Source: Pseudacidovorax sp.
GTDB lineage: Bacteria > Pseudomonadota > Gammaproteobacteria > Burkholderiales > Burkholderiaceae_C
Assembly: GCF_017991995.1 (NCBI RefSeq)
Contig: NZ_JAGOPN010000011.1
Coordinates: 1-64,000 of the forward strand
DNA: 64,000 nucleotides
Direction: 5' to 3'
Position numbers and translations under genes: made by a program
In this document: in pieces, positions 35,898-44,604 of the stretch
How positions within the stretch are numbered: the first letter of the stretch is position 1
Layout: the number at the start of each line of letters is the position of its first letter
The notes under the pieces: model-generated
Database searches by the model: none
Told to the model about the DNA's origin: nothing
Seen by the model: only the letters and a program-made list of their open reading frames with translations

Positions 35898-36884
35898 ATG
35901 CGCTTCTCCTCTCTCTCACGACGCCATCTGTGCAGCGTGGCCGTTGCTTCGCTCCTGGTCGCCGGCCTGCCGGGCGGCATGGCGCTGGCCCAGTCCGCCT
36001 ATCCCGCCAAGGCCGTCAAACTGGTGGTGCCCTTTCCACCGGGCGTGTCGCCCGACGTGATCGCCCGCCTGTGGGGCGAGGGCTTCACCCGCCTCACGGG
36101 CCAGCCGGTGGTTATCGAGAACCGCCCGGGTGCCAGCACGATCATCGGCGCCCAGGCCGTAGCCAATGCGCCGGCCGACGGCTACACGCTGCTCTGGACG
36201 GTCAACAACACCTTCTCGATCAACCCCTACGTCTACAAGAAGCTGCCGTACAAGGCCGAGGACTTCGTGCCCGTCACGCGCATCCTGTCGGTGCCTTATG
36301 TGCTCGTGACCTCGGTGGATTCGAAGTACCGCACGCTGCAGGACCTGGTGCGCGAGGCCAAGGCCCGGCCCGATGCGCTCAGCTACGCCAGCGCGGGCAT
36401 CGGCCAGGGCACGCACGTCGCCCTGGCACGGTGGCTGAACCAGGCCGGCCTGAAGATGACCCATGTGCCCTACAAGGACCAGTTCGTGCCCGACGTGATC
36501 GCCGGCCGCATCGACGTGGCGCTGGACGCCAGCACCGGCGCCATTCCGCAGGTGCGTGCCGGCAAGGTACGGGCCCTCGGCGTGACCAGCGCACAGCGCA
36601 TTGCGGGCCTGCCCGACGTGCCCGCCATCGCGGAGCTGTATCCCGGCTTCGTCGGCGACTCCTGGCACGGCATCTTCGTGCCCAAGGGCACGCCCGACGC
36701 CGTGCAGGCGGCGTTGCTGGCCACCTCGCAGAAGGTGATGGCCGACCCGGCCTTCCGCGCCAAGCTGCTCGACTACGGCCTCACGCCCGTGGGCGAAGGC
36801 CCCGAGGCCTTCCGCAAGTTCCTGGACGAGGACGCCCGCGCCTGGGCCAAGGTGGTCAAGGACAACCACATCACGGCCGAATGA
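35898..36884 (+). CDS. Bug-family periplasmic solute receptor, copy 3
   Basis: 328 residues with a signal peptide to about residue 32 (GGMALAQ) and the Bug pattern (YPAKAVKLVVPFPPGVSPDVIARLWGE, VIENRPGASTIIGAQAVA, THVPYKDQFVPDVIAGRIDVALD). The last gene of the plus-strand operon, 90 bases after copy 2 and facing a fourth receptor on the other strand. The glycine in the usual PPGG is a valine here (PPGVS). Confidence 0.92.
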   Translation: MRFSSLSRRHLCSVAVASLLVAGLPGGMALAQSAYPAKAVKLVVPFPPGVSPDVIARLWGEGFTRLTGQPVVIENRPGASTIIGAQAVANAPADGYTLLWTVNNTFSINPYVYKKLPYKAEDFVPVTRILSVPYVLVTSVDSKYRTLQDLVREAKARPDALSYASAGIGQGTHVALARWLNQAGLKMTHVPYKDQFVPDVIAGRIDVALDASTGAIPQVRAGKVRALGVTSAQRIAGLPDVPAIAELYPGFVGDSWHGIFVPKGTPDAVQAALLATSQKVMADPAFRAKLLDYGLTPVGEGPEAFRKFLDEDARAWAKVVKDNHITAE

Positions 36885-36944
36885 GCGGTCAGCCCCCCGA
36901 GCGCGGCGGCGCGCAGGACCGGGCCCGGGCAGCCTGCGCATCGC

Positions 36945-37910
36945 TCATTCGATCCGGATGTTGGCCTCGGCCACGATGCGCCGGTAGAGCGTCATGTCCT
37001 CCGCAATGGCGCGGCCCAGTTGGCCCGGCTCGCCACTGGCTGCATTGAGGCCCAGGTCTTCCAGTGTCCGGCGCAGGCCCGGGTCGGCCAGGGCCGTCGC
37101 TGCGGCGCGCTGCAGCTTCTCCATCAGTGGCTGCGGCAGGCCCTGCGGTGCCAGCAGGCCAACCCAGGAGTCGAGCGTGAATTTGGGCAGCCCGGCCTCG
37201 GCCACCGTGGGCACGTTGGGCAGGCGCGGGTCGCGCCGCGAACCGGTCACCGCGATGATGCGCACCTTGCCCGCGTCCGCATAGGCCTTGGAGGCCGCAT
37301 CGAAGGTCAGGTCCAGCAAGCCCGCTGCCACGTCGGCCGCCGCGGCCGCGGTGGACTTGTAGGGCACGTGGACCATGTTCGTTCCTGTGAGGAGCTTGAA
37401 GTACTCGCCGCCGAAGTGGGTACCGCTGCCCTGGCCGGCGCTGCCGTAGCTGAGCTTGCCCGGATGGCTGCGGGCATAGTCGATCAGGCCCTGCAGGTCG
37501 GTCACCGGCAGCTTGTTGCTCACCACCACCGGCAGGCCGTAGGTGCCGGCCATGGCCAGGGGCGCCAGCAGCCGCGTCGGGTCGTAGCGCGCCGTCGGGT
37601 CGACGATGGGCAGGATGCTGTAACTGGTGTTGGTGAACAGCAGCGTGCGCCCGTCGGGCGCTGCGCGAGCCACGGCGTCGATGCCGATGCGCGAGCCGGC
37701 GCCGGGGCGGTTCTCCACGATCATCGTCTCGCCCAGCAGGCGCGACATGCGCTCGGCCAGCGCGCGGGCGGCCACGTCGGTCACGCCGCCCGGCGGGAAG
37801 GGCACGACGATCTTGATGGCCTGCGACTGGGCCAGCGCCGGCCCACAGGCGAGGGCACCGAGCCCCAGCAGCAGCAGCGAGCGGCGAAGCAGGGAAGGGT
37901 GGGCTGTCAT
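36945..37910 (-). CDS. Bug-family periplasmic solute receptor, copy 4
   Basis: 321 residues with a signal peptide (about 1-27, GPALAQ) and the Bug pattern (IKIVVPFPPGGVTDVAARALAERM, IVENRPGAGSRIG, VHVPYKSTAAAAADVAAGLLDLTFD). The last gene of the minus-strand operon OCD-DHDPS-ALDH-Bug. Convergent with receptor copy 3 across 60 bases. Confidence 0.93.
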   Translation of the reverse strand: MTAHPSLLRRSLLLLGLGALACGPALAQSQAIKIVVPFPPGGVTDVAARALAERMSRLLGETMIVENRPGAGSRIGIDAVARAAPDGRTLLFTNTSYSILPIVDPTARYDPTRLLAPLAMAGTYGLPVVVSNKLPVTDLQGLIDYARSHPGKLSYGSAGQGSGTHFGGEYFKLLTGTNMVHVPYKSTAAAAADVAAGLLDLTFDAASKAYADAGKVRIIAVTGSRRDPRLPNVPTVAEAGLPKFTLDSWVGLLAPQGLPQPLMEKLQRAAATALADPGLRRTLEDLGLNAASGEPGQLGRAIAEDMTLYRRIVAEANIRIE

Positions 37911-37957
37911 GGTATGTCTCCGTTGTTGTCGGTCGTTGTCGTGGTGGGGCTGTGCCC

Positions 37958-39451
37958 TCAGCCGCCCGCGGGCACGAGCCCGTCCCAGCAGAGGTACTTG
38001 ATCTCCATAAATTCGTCGATGCCATGGCGGGAGCCCTCGCGGCCCAGGCCGCTCTGCTTGACGCCGCCGAAGGGCGCCACCTCGTTCGAAATGAGGCCGC
38101 AGTTGATGCCCACCATGCCCGATTCAAGGTCGGCCGACACACGCCACAGGCGCGCAGCGTTGCGGCTGTACAGATAGGCCGCCAGGCCGAATTCGGTGGC
38201 ATTGGCCATCTGCAGCGCCTCGGCCTCGGCGTCGAATCGGAACACCGGAGCCAGCGGCCCGAAGGTCTCCTCCCGCGCCACGGCCATCGCCGGCGTGGCG
38301 CCGACCAGCACCGTGGGCTGGAAGAAGCGACCGCCCAGCGCATGCCGCCCGCCGCCGTGGGCCACGCGGGCGCCGTGCGCGCAGGCATCGGCGATGTGGG
38401 CCTCGACCTTGGCCACGGCCGCATCGTCGATCAGCGGACCGAGCTGCGAGCCGGCTTCCAGCCCATGGCCCACGCGCAGCTGCGCCACGCGCCGCACCAG
38501 GCGCTCCACGAAGGCATCGTGCACGCCCGACTGCACCAGCAGGCGGTTGGCACTGATGCAGGCCTGTCCGGTGTTGCGGAACTTGGCGGCCACGGCGCCT
38601 TCCACGGCTGCATCGATGTCCGCGTCGTCGAAGACCAGGAAGGGCGCGTTGCCGCCCAGCTCCATCGAGCATTTCTTGACGGTGCCGGCGGCCTGCGCCA
38701 GCAACAGCCGGCCCACCTCGGTGGAGCCGGTGAAGGTGATCTTGCGTACCAGCGGATGGGTGCACAGCACGCCGCCAATGGCCCGCGTGTCGTGGCCCGT
38801 GAGCACGTTGAAGACGCCGTCGGGCAGCCCGGCGCGCCGTCCCAGCTCGGCCAGCGCGAGGGCCGTGAGGGGCGTCTGGCTCGCGGGCTTGACCACCATG
38901 GTGCAGCCGGCCGCCAGCGCCGGTCCGGCCTTGCGGGTGATCATGGCCGCAGGGAAGTTCCAGGGCGTGATCGCCGCGCACACACCGATGGGCTCGCGCA
39001 GCGTGACGATGCGCGCCGTGGTGCGCGGCCCGGCCAGCACCTCGCCGGCCACGCGGGTCGCCTCTTCGGAGAACCAGCGCAGGAAGGAGGCCGCATAGTC
39101 CACCTCGGTGCGCGCCTCGGCCAGCGGCTTGCCGCCTTCGAGCGTGATCAGCGTCGCGAGGTCTTCACGGTGCGTCACCATGCCGTCGTACCAGCGCCGC
39201 AGCACGTCGGCCCGTTCGCGGGCCGTGGTCGCTCGCCAGCGCAGGAAGGCGCGCTGGGCGGCCTCGATCGCGGCCTCGGTCTCGGCCTCGCGCAGCCGCG
39301 GCAGCTCGGCAATCAGCGTGTCGTCGGCGGGGTTGTGCACGGCCGAGCGGCCATGGGGCGTCTCGTCGATCCACCGGCCATCGACGAAGGCCGCACTTCG
39401 CAGGAGGCTCGCGTCCTGGAGCAGCGATGCGACGGGCGATGCGCTCAGCAT
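37958..39451 (-). CDS. NAD(P)-dependent aldehyde dehydrogenase, succinate-semialdehyde type
   Basis: 497 residues with intact ALDH features: PWNFPAAM, cofactor loop FTGSTEVGRLL, general base in MELGGNAPFLVFDDAD, nucleophile Cys in FRNTGQACISANR, and PFGGVKQSGLGREGSRHGIDEFMEIKY, which is the GabD/SSADH signature. Related enzymes oxidise succinate semialdehyde or 2-oxoglutarate semialdehyde. The gene overlaps the preceding lyase gene by 7 bases, suggesting that it removes that enzyme's aldehyde product. Confidence 0.92.
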   Translation of the reverse strand: MLSASPVASLLQDASLLRSAAFVDGRWIDETPHGRSAVHNPADDTLIAELPRLREAETEAAIEAAQRAFLRWRATTARERADVLRRWYDGMVTHREDLATLITLEGGKPLAEARTEVDYAASFLRWFSEEATRVAGEVLAGPRTTARIVTLREPIGVCAAITPWNFPAAMITRKAGPALAAGCTMVVKPASQTPLTALALAELGRRAGLPDGVFNVLTGHDTRAIGGVLCTHPLVRKITFTGSTEVGRLLLAQAAGTVKKCSMELGGNAPFLVFDDADIDAAVEGAVAAKFRNTGQACISANRLLVQSGVHDAFVERLVRRVAQLRVGHGLEAGSQLGPLIDDAAVAKVEAHIADACAHGARVAHGGGRHALGGRFFQPTVLVGATPAMAVAREETFGPLAPVFRFDAEAEALQMANATEFGLAAYLYSRNAARLWRVSADLESGMVGINCGLISNEVAPFGGVKQSGLGREGSRHGIDEFMEIKYLCWDGLVPAGG

Positions 39452-40464
39452 GGATGGCGCCCCGTCATGAAGGCGCTGTCGGCATCGGCCGTGACCGGCA
39501 GGCCCGAGGCCACCAGGCCCTGGCGCAGCATCTTCATCAGCCGGTCGGGCACCCGCATGGCGGGCCCGCGCAGCGGCCCACCGTTGAAGCCGGCCAGCCA
39601 GTCCTGGTACTTCCACATCGTGCGGTTGAGCACGCCGGTGCCGCCGGCGTAGGACTGGGCCGCGGCGCCGTTGGCGTTTCGCGCCGGCCCCACGCGCCAG
39701 TAGGCCTCCATGGCGGCGTCCCATTCGCCGCGACGAGCCAGATCGAAGGCGCGCGGGTAGTAGTGGCTCATCCACTGCGTGTTGCTGGTGCCCGAGAACT
39801 GCAGCTGCATCAGGCTCATCATGGGAATGGCGTCGGCCTCGATCGGGCAGCTGATCACCACCTCGTCGCGGAAGTGGCGGTACATCTCGCACAGCCCGCC
39901 GATCAGCGGATAGCCCTGCTCGGACTTGATGGCAACGATGTTCGGGCAGTCGTCGAGCAGCCGACGCACCAGGCCCACCGACATGCCGGCCGGGTGCACC
40001 CGCTCGAAGCCCCACAAGGGAATGGGGAAGAGCATCACCGCCAGGTCGGTCGCCTCGCAGAAGGCGCGGGTGTAGTCGTAGATCTCCTGCTCGGTCGTGG
40101 GCCAGAACTGCGGCGGGTACGACAGCAGCACGATGTCGGCACCGGCCTTCTGCGCCAGCTGTACGGCCTCGATGTTCTCCGCCAGCGTGCCGAAGGCGGC
40201 ATGGAAGAACAGGCCCATGTCCTGGCCCACGGTGTCGCGGGCCCAGGCGGTGAACCGGGCGTTCTCCTCCGGCGTGATGGCCACCTCGCTGCACAGCAGG
40301 GTGTAGCGGTAGCCCAGCTCGCGCGCCAGGGCCACGTCATGGCGGATGCCGCCTTCGTTCAGCCGCTTGAGGTCGGCCGAGTAGCTGGGAATGGTGACGG
40401 CCGAGCAGCCGGTCAGGTGTTCGCGCGCCCAGGCGCGGGCGTCTTTGCGGGCATAGGAAGGCAT
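39445..40464 (-). CDS. divergent dihydrodipicolinate synthase-family lyase
   Basis: 339 residues of the DHDPS/NAL (beta/alpha)8 family. The Schiff-base lysine is Lys180 (NIVAIKSEQG). The usual GTTGE motif is replaced by LCSEVAITPEE and the YNxP tyrosine by phenylalanine (Phe146, LFPIPLWG), so it is not a normal DapA. Family members include deoxy-glucarate dehydratases and aromatic hydratase-aldolases, both yielding an aldehyde or semialdehyde. That fits the overlapping aldehyde dehydrogenase gene. Which reaction applies is unknown. Confidence 0.85.
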   Translation of the reverse strand: MPSYARKDARAWAREHLTGCSAVTIPSYSADLKRLNEGGIRHDVALARELGYRYTLLCSEVAITPEENARFTAWARDTVGQDMGLFFHAAFGTLAENIEAVQLAQKAGADIVLLSYPPQFWPTTEQEIYDYTRAFCEATDLAVMLFPIPLWGFERVHPAGMSVGLVRRLLDDCPNIVAIKSEQGYPLIGGLCEMYRHFRDEVVISCPIEADAIPMMSLMQLQFSGTSNTQWMSHYYPRAFDLARRGEWDAAMEAYWRVGPARNANGAAAQSYAGGTGVLNRTMWKYQDWLAGFNGGPLRGPAMRVPDRLMKMLRQGLVASGLPVTADADSAFMTGRHPC

Positions 40465-40496
40465 GGGGGTACTCCGAGGGAATGAAGGGGAAGGGC

Positions 40497-41513
40497 TCAC
40501 TTGGCCACGGGCACGATGGACCGCGCCAGCGCCTCGCCCCGGCCGCTGGCCCGGGCGCGTTCGAACAGCATCTCGGCCACCACCACGTCCTGCAGCGCCG
40601 AGCCGACGGACTTGTAGAGCACGATGTCGGACGGGCCACGCACCAGCCGGCCGGCGACGAGCTCGGTCAGCGGATGCAGCCGGTCCTCGAAGGCGATGCC
40701 TGCGGCGCGGGCGGCCAGCATGTCGCCGGTGTCGTGCGCCACCTCGTCGGGCATGTCGGCCACGATGAGTGCGCTGCGGGCGAGGGTGTCGACGTCGACC
40801 TCGCGCTGCTCCGGCAGCGTGGAGCCGATGGAAACCACCGTGGCGCCAGCGGCCAGCCAGCGGCCTTGCAGCACGGGCGTCTCGTCGCGGCTGCGCGCGG
40901 CGCACAGCACCACCTCGGCCTCGGCCACGGCCGCCTCGGCACTGGAACTGGCCTGCACGTCGTCGCACAGCTGCCGGTGGAAGTCCGCCGCGAAGGCCTC
41001 GCGGCGCTGCGGCGTGGGGCTGTAGACCCGCACCCGCGAGAGTGCGCGGACGGCCGCCAGCGCAGACAGCAGGCCGCGTGCCTCGAAGCCGGCGCCGATC
41101 ACGGCCACCGCGAGCGGACGCCGGGGCGCCGCGGCGTCCACCGCCAGGGCGGCCGTCGCGGCGGTGCGGATGCCCGTGATGCGGTTGCCGTCGATGAGCG
41201 CTGCCAGCGCGGTGCTGCGCTGGTCGAACAGCGACACCAGGTAGCTGGCACGTCGCGCCGTCATCGAGGCCGCGATCAGCTTGCAGCCCATGTGCGCGCC
41301 GGTGGGCGAGACCGCGCTCAGTCCGCGCAGCCACAGGCCGTCGCCACGGGCCATGGAGCGTGGGGGCACCGCGGCCGGCGCGATTGGCTGCACATAGGCC
41401 TGGCGCAGGGCCTCGATGGCCGCCGGCCAATCGGCCAGTTCGGCCACGTCCTCGTCGCTGAGGAACAGGGTGGGCGGCGGCGCAGAAGCCGCTTCTGGGT
41501 GGGACGAGCCCAT
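40497..41513 (-). CDS. ornithine cyclodeaminase/mu-crystallin-family protein
   Basis: 338 residues: an N-terminal dimerisation/substrate part with a conserved lysine (MGCKLIAAS), a Rossmann domain (VAVIGAGFEARGLLSALAAV), and the C-terminal SVGSALQDVVVAEML signature. The family includes ornithine cyclodeaminase, ketimine reductases and amino- or hydroxy-acid dehydrogenases. First gene of the minus-strand operon, with a palindrome upstream and a LysR gene behind it. Probably an imine or 2-oxo acid reductase/dehydrogenase. Confidence 0.88.
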   Translation of the reverse strand: MGSSHPEAASAPPPTLFLSDEDVAELADWPAAIEALRQAYVQPIAPAAVPPRSMARGDGLWLRGLSAVSPTGAHMGCKLIAASMTARRASYLVSLFDQRSTALAALIDGNRITGIRTAATAALAVDAAAPRRPLAVAVIGAGFEARGLLSALAAVRALSRVRVYSPTPQRREAFAADFHRQLCDDVQASSSAEAAVAEAEVVLCAARSRDETPVLQGRWLAAGATVVSIGSTLPEQREVDVDTLARSALIVADMPDEVAHDTGDMLAARAAGIAFEDRLHPLTELVAGRLVRGPSDIVLYKSVGSALQDVVVAEMLFERARASGRGEALARSIVPVAK

Positions 41514-41585
41514 GGTGTCTCCTTGGAAAGAGACCCGATGCTAGGGAGCCCCTGCCTCCCAGGCGAGCGCATCGGCGCGAAAGCA

Positions 41586-41601
41586 GCATTCGCGCAAATG
41601 C
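41586..41601. promoter_or_regulatory. 16-bp near-perfect palindrome upstream of OCD-family operon
   Basis: GCATTCGC|GCAAATGC matches its reverse complement at 14 of 16 positions and contains a T-N11-A-type arrangement as in LysR sites. It lies 73-88 bases upstream of the operon's first ATG (41513), between the operon and the LysR gene, and is a candidate operator for that LysR protein. Confidence 0.5.
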
Positions 41602-41614
41602 AAAGCGGGCGGAC

Positions 41615-42538
41615 TCAGCCGTGCAGCCGCAGCACGCCCGGGGCCAGGGTGCGCAGCAGCGCCGCCACCGATCGCGTGGCCAGCGTGCTCGGCCTTTGGG
41701 CCGTCTCGGCCAGCACGACCGCGCGGGTGAGCGTCGGGCGCGCGATGCGCACCACGGCAAGCTGGCGCGCAAGCGGCGCGTCGAGCGTGCCGGCGGTGAT
41801 GGCCACGCCGCCGCCACTGGCCACCATCTGGTGCTGGAGCCGGATGGAATCGGCCTCGAGCGCGCAGGTCAGCGCGACGCCACGGTCCCGCGCCAGCTTC
41901 ACCAGCCGGGCGCGCAGCGGATGCGGGTCGCTCGGCAGCACCAGCGGCAGTCCGGCCAGCTCGTCGAAGGAGACGGTCTTGCGCCCGGCCAGCGGATGCT
42001 GGCGCGGCATCACGAGGTTCAGGTGCAGCCGTGCCAGCACCGGCTCGGTGGCGTCGTCCGGCGTGTCGGTCTCGCGCAGCAGCGTGGCCATGTCGAGCCG
42101 GCCCTGGCCCAGCCATTCCTCCAGCTGGCCGCTGGCGCCCTCGGTCAGGTGCAGGCGCACCTCCGGCCAGCGGCGCCTCGCCTCGGTGAACAGCGGACCG
42201 GCGAGCACGCCCACGGTGGACGGCAGCATGCCGACCCGGACATCGCCCATGGGCAGCCCGCTGCGGGTGCGCATGTCGTCCGCCAGCTGCTCGGCCTCGC
42301 GCATGAGCGCCTGGATGCGCGGCAGCACCTGCGCGCCGAACTCGGTGAGCACGACGCCGCGACCCGTGCGCCGGAAGAGCCGGGTGCCCGCATCGGTCTC
42401 CAGCTGGGCGATGTTGCGGCTGACGACCGACGCCGGCATGTCGAGCGTCCCCGCGGCCCCCGTGACGCTGCCAGCCTGGGCCACATGCACGAAGAGCCGC
42501 CATTTGGCGTCGAGGATGGTGGGAGCAGAGGCGGCCAT
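41615..42538 (-). CDS. LysR-family transcriptional regulator
   Basis: 307 residues with an intact winged helix (about 10-70, WRLFVHVAQAGSVTGAAGTLDMPASVVSRNIAQLETDAGTRLFRRTGRG) and a complete effector domain (GDVRVGMLPSTVGVLAGPLF onward). The same strand as, and just upstream of, the OCD-DHDPS-ALDH-Bug operon, with a palindrome in the 101-base gap, so it probably controls that operon in response to a pathway intermediate. Confidence 0.9.
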   Translation of the reverse strand: MAASAPTILDAKWRLFVHVAQAGSVTGAAGTLDMPASVVSRNIAQLETDAGTRLFRRTGRGVVLTEFGAQVLPRIQALMREAEQLADDMRTRSGLPMGDVRVGMLPSTVGVLAGPLFTEARRRWPEVRLHLTEGASGQLEEWLGQGRLDMATLLRETDTPDDATEPVLARLHLNLVMPRQHPLAGRKTVSFDELAGLPLVLPSDPHPLRARLVKLARDRGVALTCALEADSIRLQHQMVASGGGVAITAGTLDAPLARQLAVVRIARPTLTRAVVLAETAQRPSTLATRSVAALLRTLAPGVLRLHG

Positions 42539-42639
42539 GGCCCCGCATTGTGCGCAGGGCGCAATGCGAAATGGCTCGGCTTCCCCCGCCGCATCACTTT
42601 GTCGCGACACCGGCGGAGGAGTGGCGCGGCAGTTGCCAC

Positions 42640-43974
42640 TCAGGCGCGGAGATCCGGCACGCGCGGCAGAGCGCCAGCGTGGGCTGGAATGGCGGCGCCG
42701 GCGTGGACGCGTCCGCCCGTCCGCTGGGCCAGCACGAAGGCCGGCAGCGCCAGCAGTGCGCAACCGGCGAGCACGGCGAACGCCAGCCCGAAGTGCCCCC
42801 CGTGCCCCACGATGCCGTTGGCCAGGCCGGCGCTGAAGGCCGCGCCGACGCCCTGCATCGTCAGCACCAGGCCGAGGGCCAGGTTGTAGCGGCCCGAGCC
42901 GCGCACATAGCGCTCCACCATCAGCGGGGTGGCCACGCCCAGCGCACCGGCGGCGATGCCGTCCAGCACCTGCACCGGCAGGTTGGCCCACACGCTCGGG
43001 AAGGCCCAGGCCAGCAGCCCGCGCACCGGCAGGATCAGGATGGACAGGTAGACGAAGGCCGACAGGTCCCAGCGCCGGCTGCGCGACACCCACAGCGCCA
43101 CCGGCACCATGGTGAGTTGTGCCACCACGATGGCGACGCCGGTCCACAGCAGCGGCGCCGCGTCGGGCTGGGTGGCTGCGAGCCGCTGGTTGAGCAGCGG
43201 CAGCATGGCCGCGTTCCCCAGGTGGAAGAGGGCACAGGTCAGCGCGAAGAGCCACAGGGCCTTGTGCCGCAGCAGCTCGGAAAACCCCTCGGGCGCCGCG
43301 GCGGTGGGCGGCCCATCGGACGCGGCCGGGTCCACGCCCCGGGCCGCGGCATGGTCGATGTCCTGCGCGCGGATGGCCGCCACGCACAGCAGCGCGCCCA
43401 CCGACATGGCCAGCATGACGGCCATCATCCAGGGGGCGCCAAACAGGTGGGCCACTACGCCCGCCCCCAGTGCCGAGACGATGTTGCCTGCGTGACTCCA
43501 GGCCTCGTTGCGGCCGGTCTGTCGGCGCAGGCCCTCGCGGCGCGCGAGGCCGAGCGTCAGGCCGGCCAGCGCCGCCGCCAGCAGCGCCCCGGCCGCACCC
43601 GCCACGGCCTGCGAGGCGATCAGCAGGGCCGGCGAGCGCGTGGTGAAGGCGCAGGCACTGCCGGCCAGCACCAGCATCACCGCGACGACCAAGAGCAGCC
43701 GCTTGGCCGCGGACCGGTCCACCCACGCACCCGCCAGCGGCGTCATCACCACGGCAGCCAGCCCGCCCGCGGTCAGCGTCAGGCCGATCAGTGATTGCTC
43801 GACCCGCTGGCTCTGCAGGTAGGTGGCCAGGAAGGGCCCGAGCCCATCGCGCACGTCGGCCAGGAAGAAGGCCATCCACGCCAGGGCCGTGAGCGAACCC
43901 GCGGTGGCTGCGGCAGCCGGGGCCGGGCGCGAAGGGGCGGCCATGGGCATCGCCAGCGTGGGGGTGGTGGTCAT
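42640..43974 (-). CDS. major facilitator superfamily transporter
   Basis: 444 residues with 12 predicted membrane segments and the MFS motif A variant between TM2 and TM3 (GAWVDRSAAKRLL). The first segment reads AWMAFFLADVRDGLGPFLATYL, a form seen in a drug/metabolite-exporter-like subgroup. A His/Asp-rich loop (about 200-230) sits between the halves. It is last in a three-gene minus-strand set after the two module proteins, 19 bases behind the second. Its substrate is not predictable. Confidence 0.9.
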   Translation of the reverse strand: MTTTPTLAMPMAAPSRPAPAAAATAGSLTALAWMAFFLADVRDGLGPFLATYLQSQRVEQSLIGLTLTAGGLAAVVMTPLAGAWVDRSAAKRLLLVVAVMLVLAGSACAFTTRSPALLIASQAVAGAAGALLAAALAGLTLGLARREGLRRQTGRNEAWSHAGNIVSALGAGVVAHLFGAPWMMAVMLAMSVGALLCVAAIRAQDIDHAAARGVDPAASDGPPTAAAPEGFSELLRHKALWLFALTCALFHLGNAAMLPLLNQRLAATQPDAAPLLWTGVAIVVAQLTMVPVALWVSRSRRWDLSAFVYLSILILPVRGLLAWAFPSVWANLPVQVLDGIAAGALGVATPLMVERYVRGSGRYNLALGLVLTMQGVGAAFSAGLANGIVGHGGHFGLAFAVLAGCALLALPAFVLAQRTGGRVHAGAAIPAHAGALPRVPDLRA

Positions 43975-43993
43975 GCGCGCCTCTCCTGCAGCG

Positions 43994-44536
43994 TCAGTGC
44001 TGCGGCAGCGGCTGGCCGTTGACGGTGCGGGCCTCCATCACCCGGCCGCGGCCCCCGGCCAGCGGACGCGCGGGGCCTTCGGCCTCCACCGCGTCGCCGA
44101 TCTTCAGGCCGGCATGCACGAACCCATCGGGCTTGAGGTGCACGAAGTCGCCGCTGTCCAGCACCACGCCGTTGGGCGCACCGTGCTTCGCATGGTTGAT
44201 GCGCACCACCCTACCGCGCACGGGGCCGTCGGTGCTTGCCGCGTCCACGGGCCTGCCGGCCACATGGCTCAGCCGGTGGAAGTCGTAGACCACGTGGTCG
44301 CCCTCGCCCTTGTCGGAAGGCAGGCGCAGGCTGCCTTCCACCGTGACCGACTGGCCCGGCTTGACGTTCGCGAAGGCATCGGCGGCGGTCTCGTCGTGCT
44401 TGTCGAACACGAACTGTGTGGGAATGCCGTGGGTGTCGATGAGCAGCCCTTCGTAGCCGCCGCGCGGGCTGTAGATGAGGTGCTGGAACTGGCCTTCGAC
44501 GGCATAGACGTCGATCATTTCTTCGGGATGAGGCAT
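43994..44536 (-). CDS. uncharacterised protein with two tandem beta-rich modules
   Basis: I do not recognise a named family. The 180 residues have no signal peptide or membrane helix. Two copies of a module occur: about 13-70 (IYSPRGGYEGLLIDTHGIPTQFVF with spaced VKPGQSVTVEGSLR) and about 106-160 (VRGRVVRINHAKHGAPNGVVLDSGDFVHLKP with LKIGDAVEAEGPAR). Each has a G-x-(L/V)-hydrophobic strand, a Pro-containing VxxxP strand and an LxxGxxVxxEG strand, like an OB-type small barrel. The neighbouring secreted protein (44605-45483) has two more copies. Several histidines are clustered at the start. Confidence 0.7.
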   Translation of the reverse strand: MPHPEEMIDVYAVEGQFQHLIYSPRGGYEGLLIDTHGIPTQFVFDKHDETAADAFANVKPGQSVTVEGSLRLPSDKGEGDHVVYDFHRLSHVAGRPVDAASTDGPVRGRVVRINHAKHGAPNGVVLDSGDFVHLKPDGFVHAGLKIGDAVEAEGPARPLAGGRGRVMEARTVNGQPLPQH

Positions 44537-44604
44537 GGATGCTCCGGGTTCTTGGAAAAGGGGAGGAAAGGTGGCGCGGCGCCAACGCGCCGCGCAGAAA
44601 GCCG

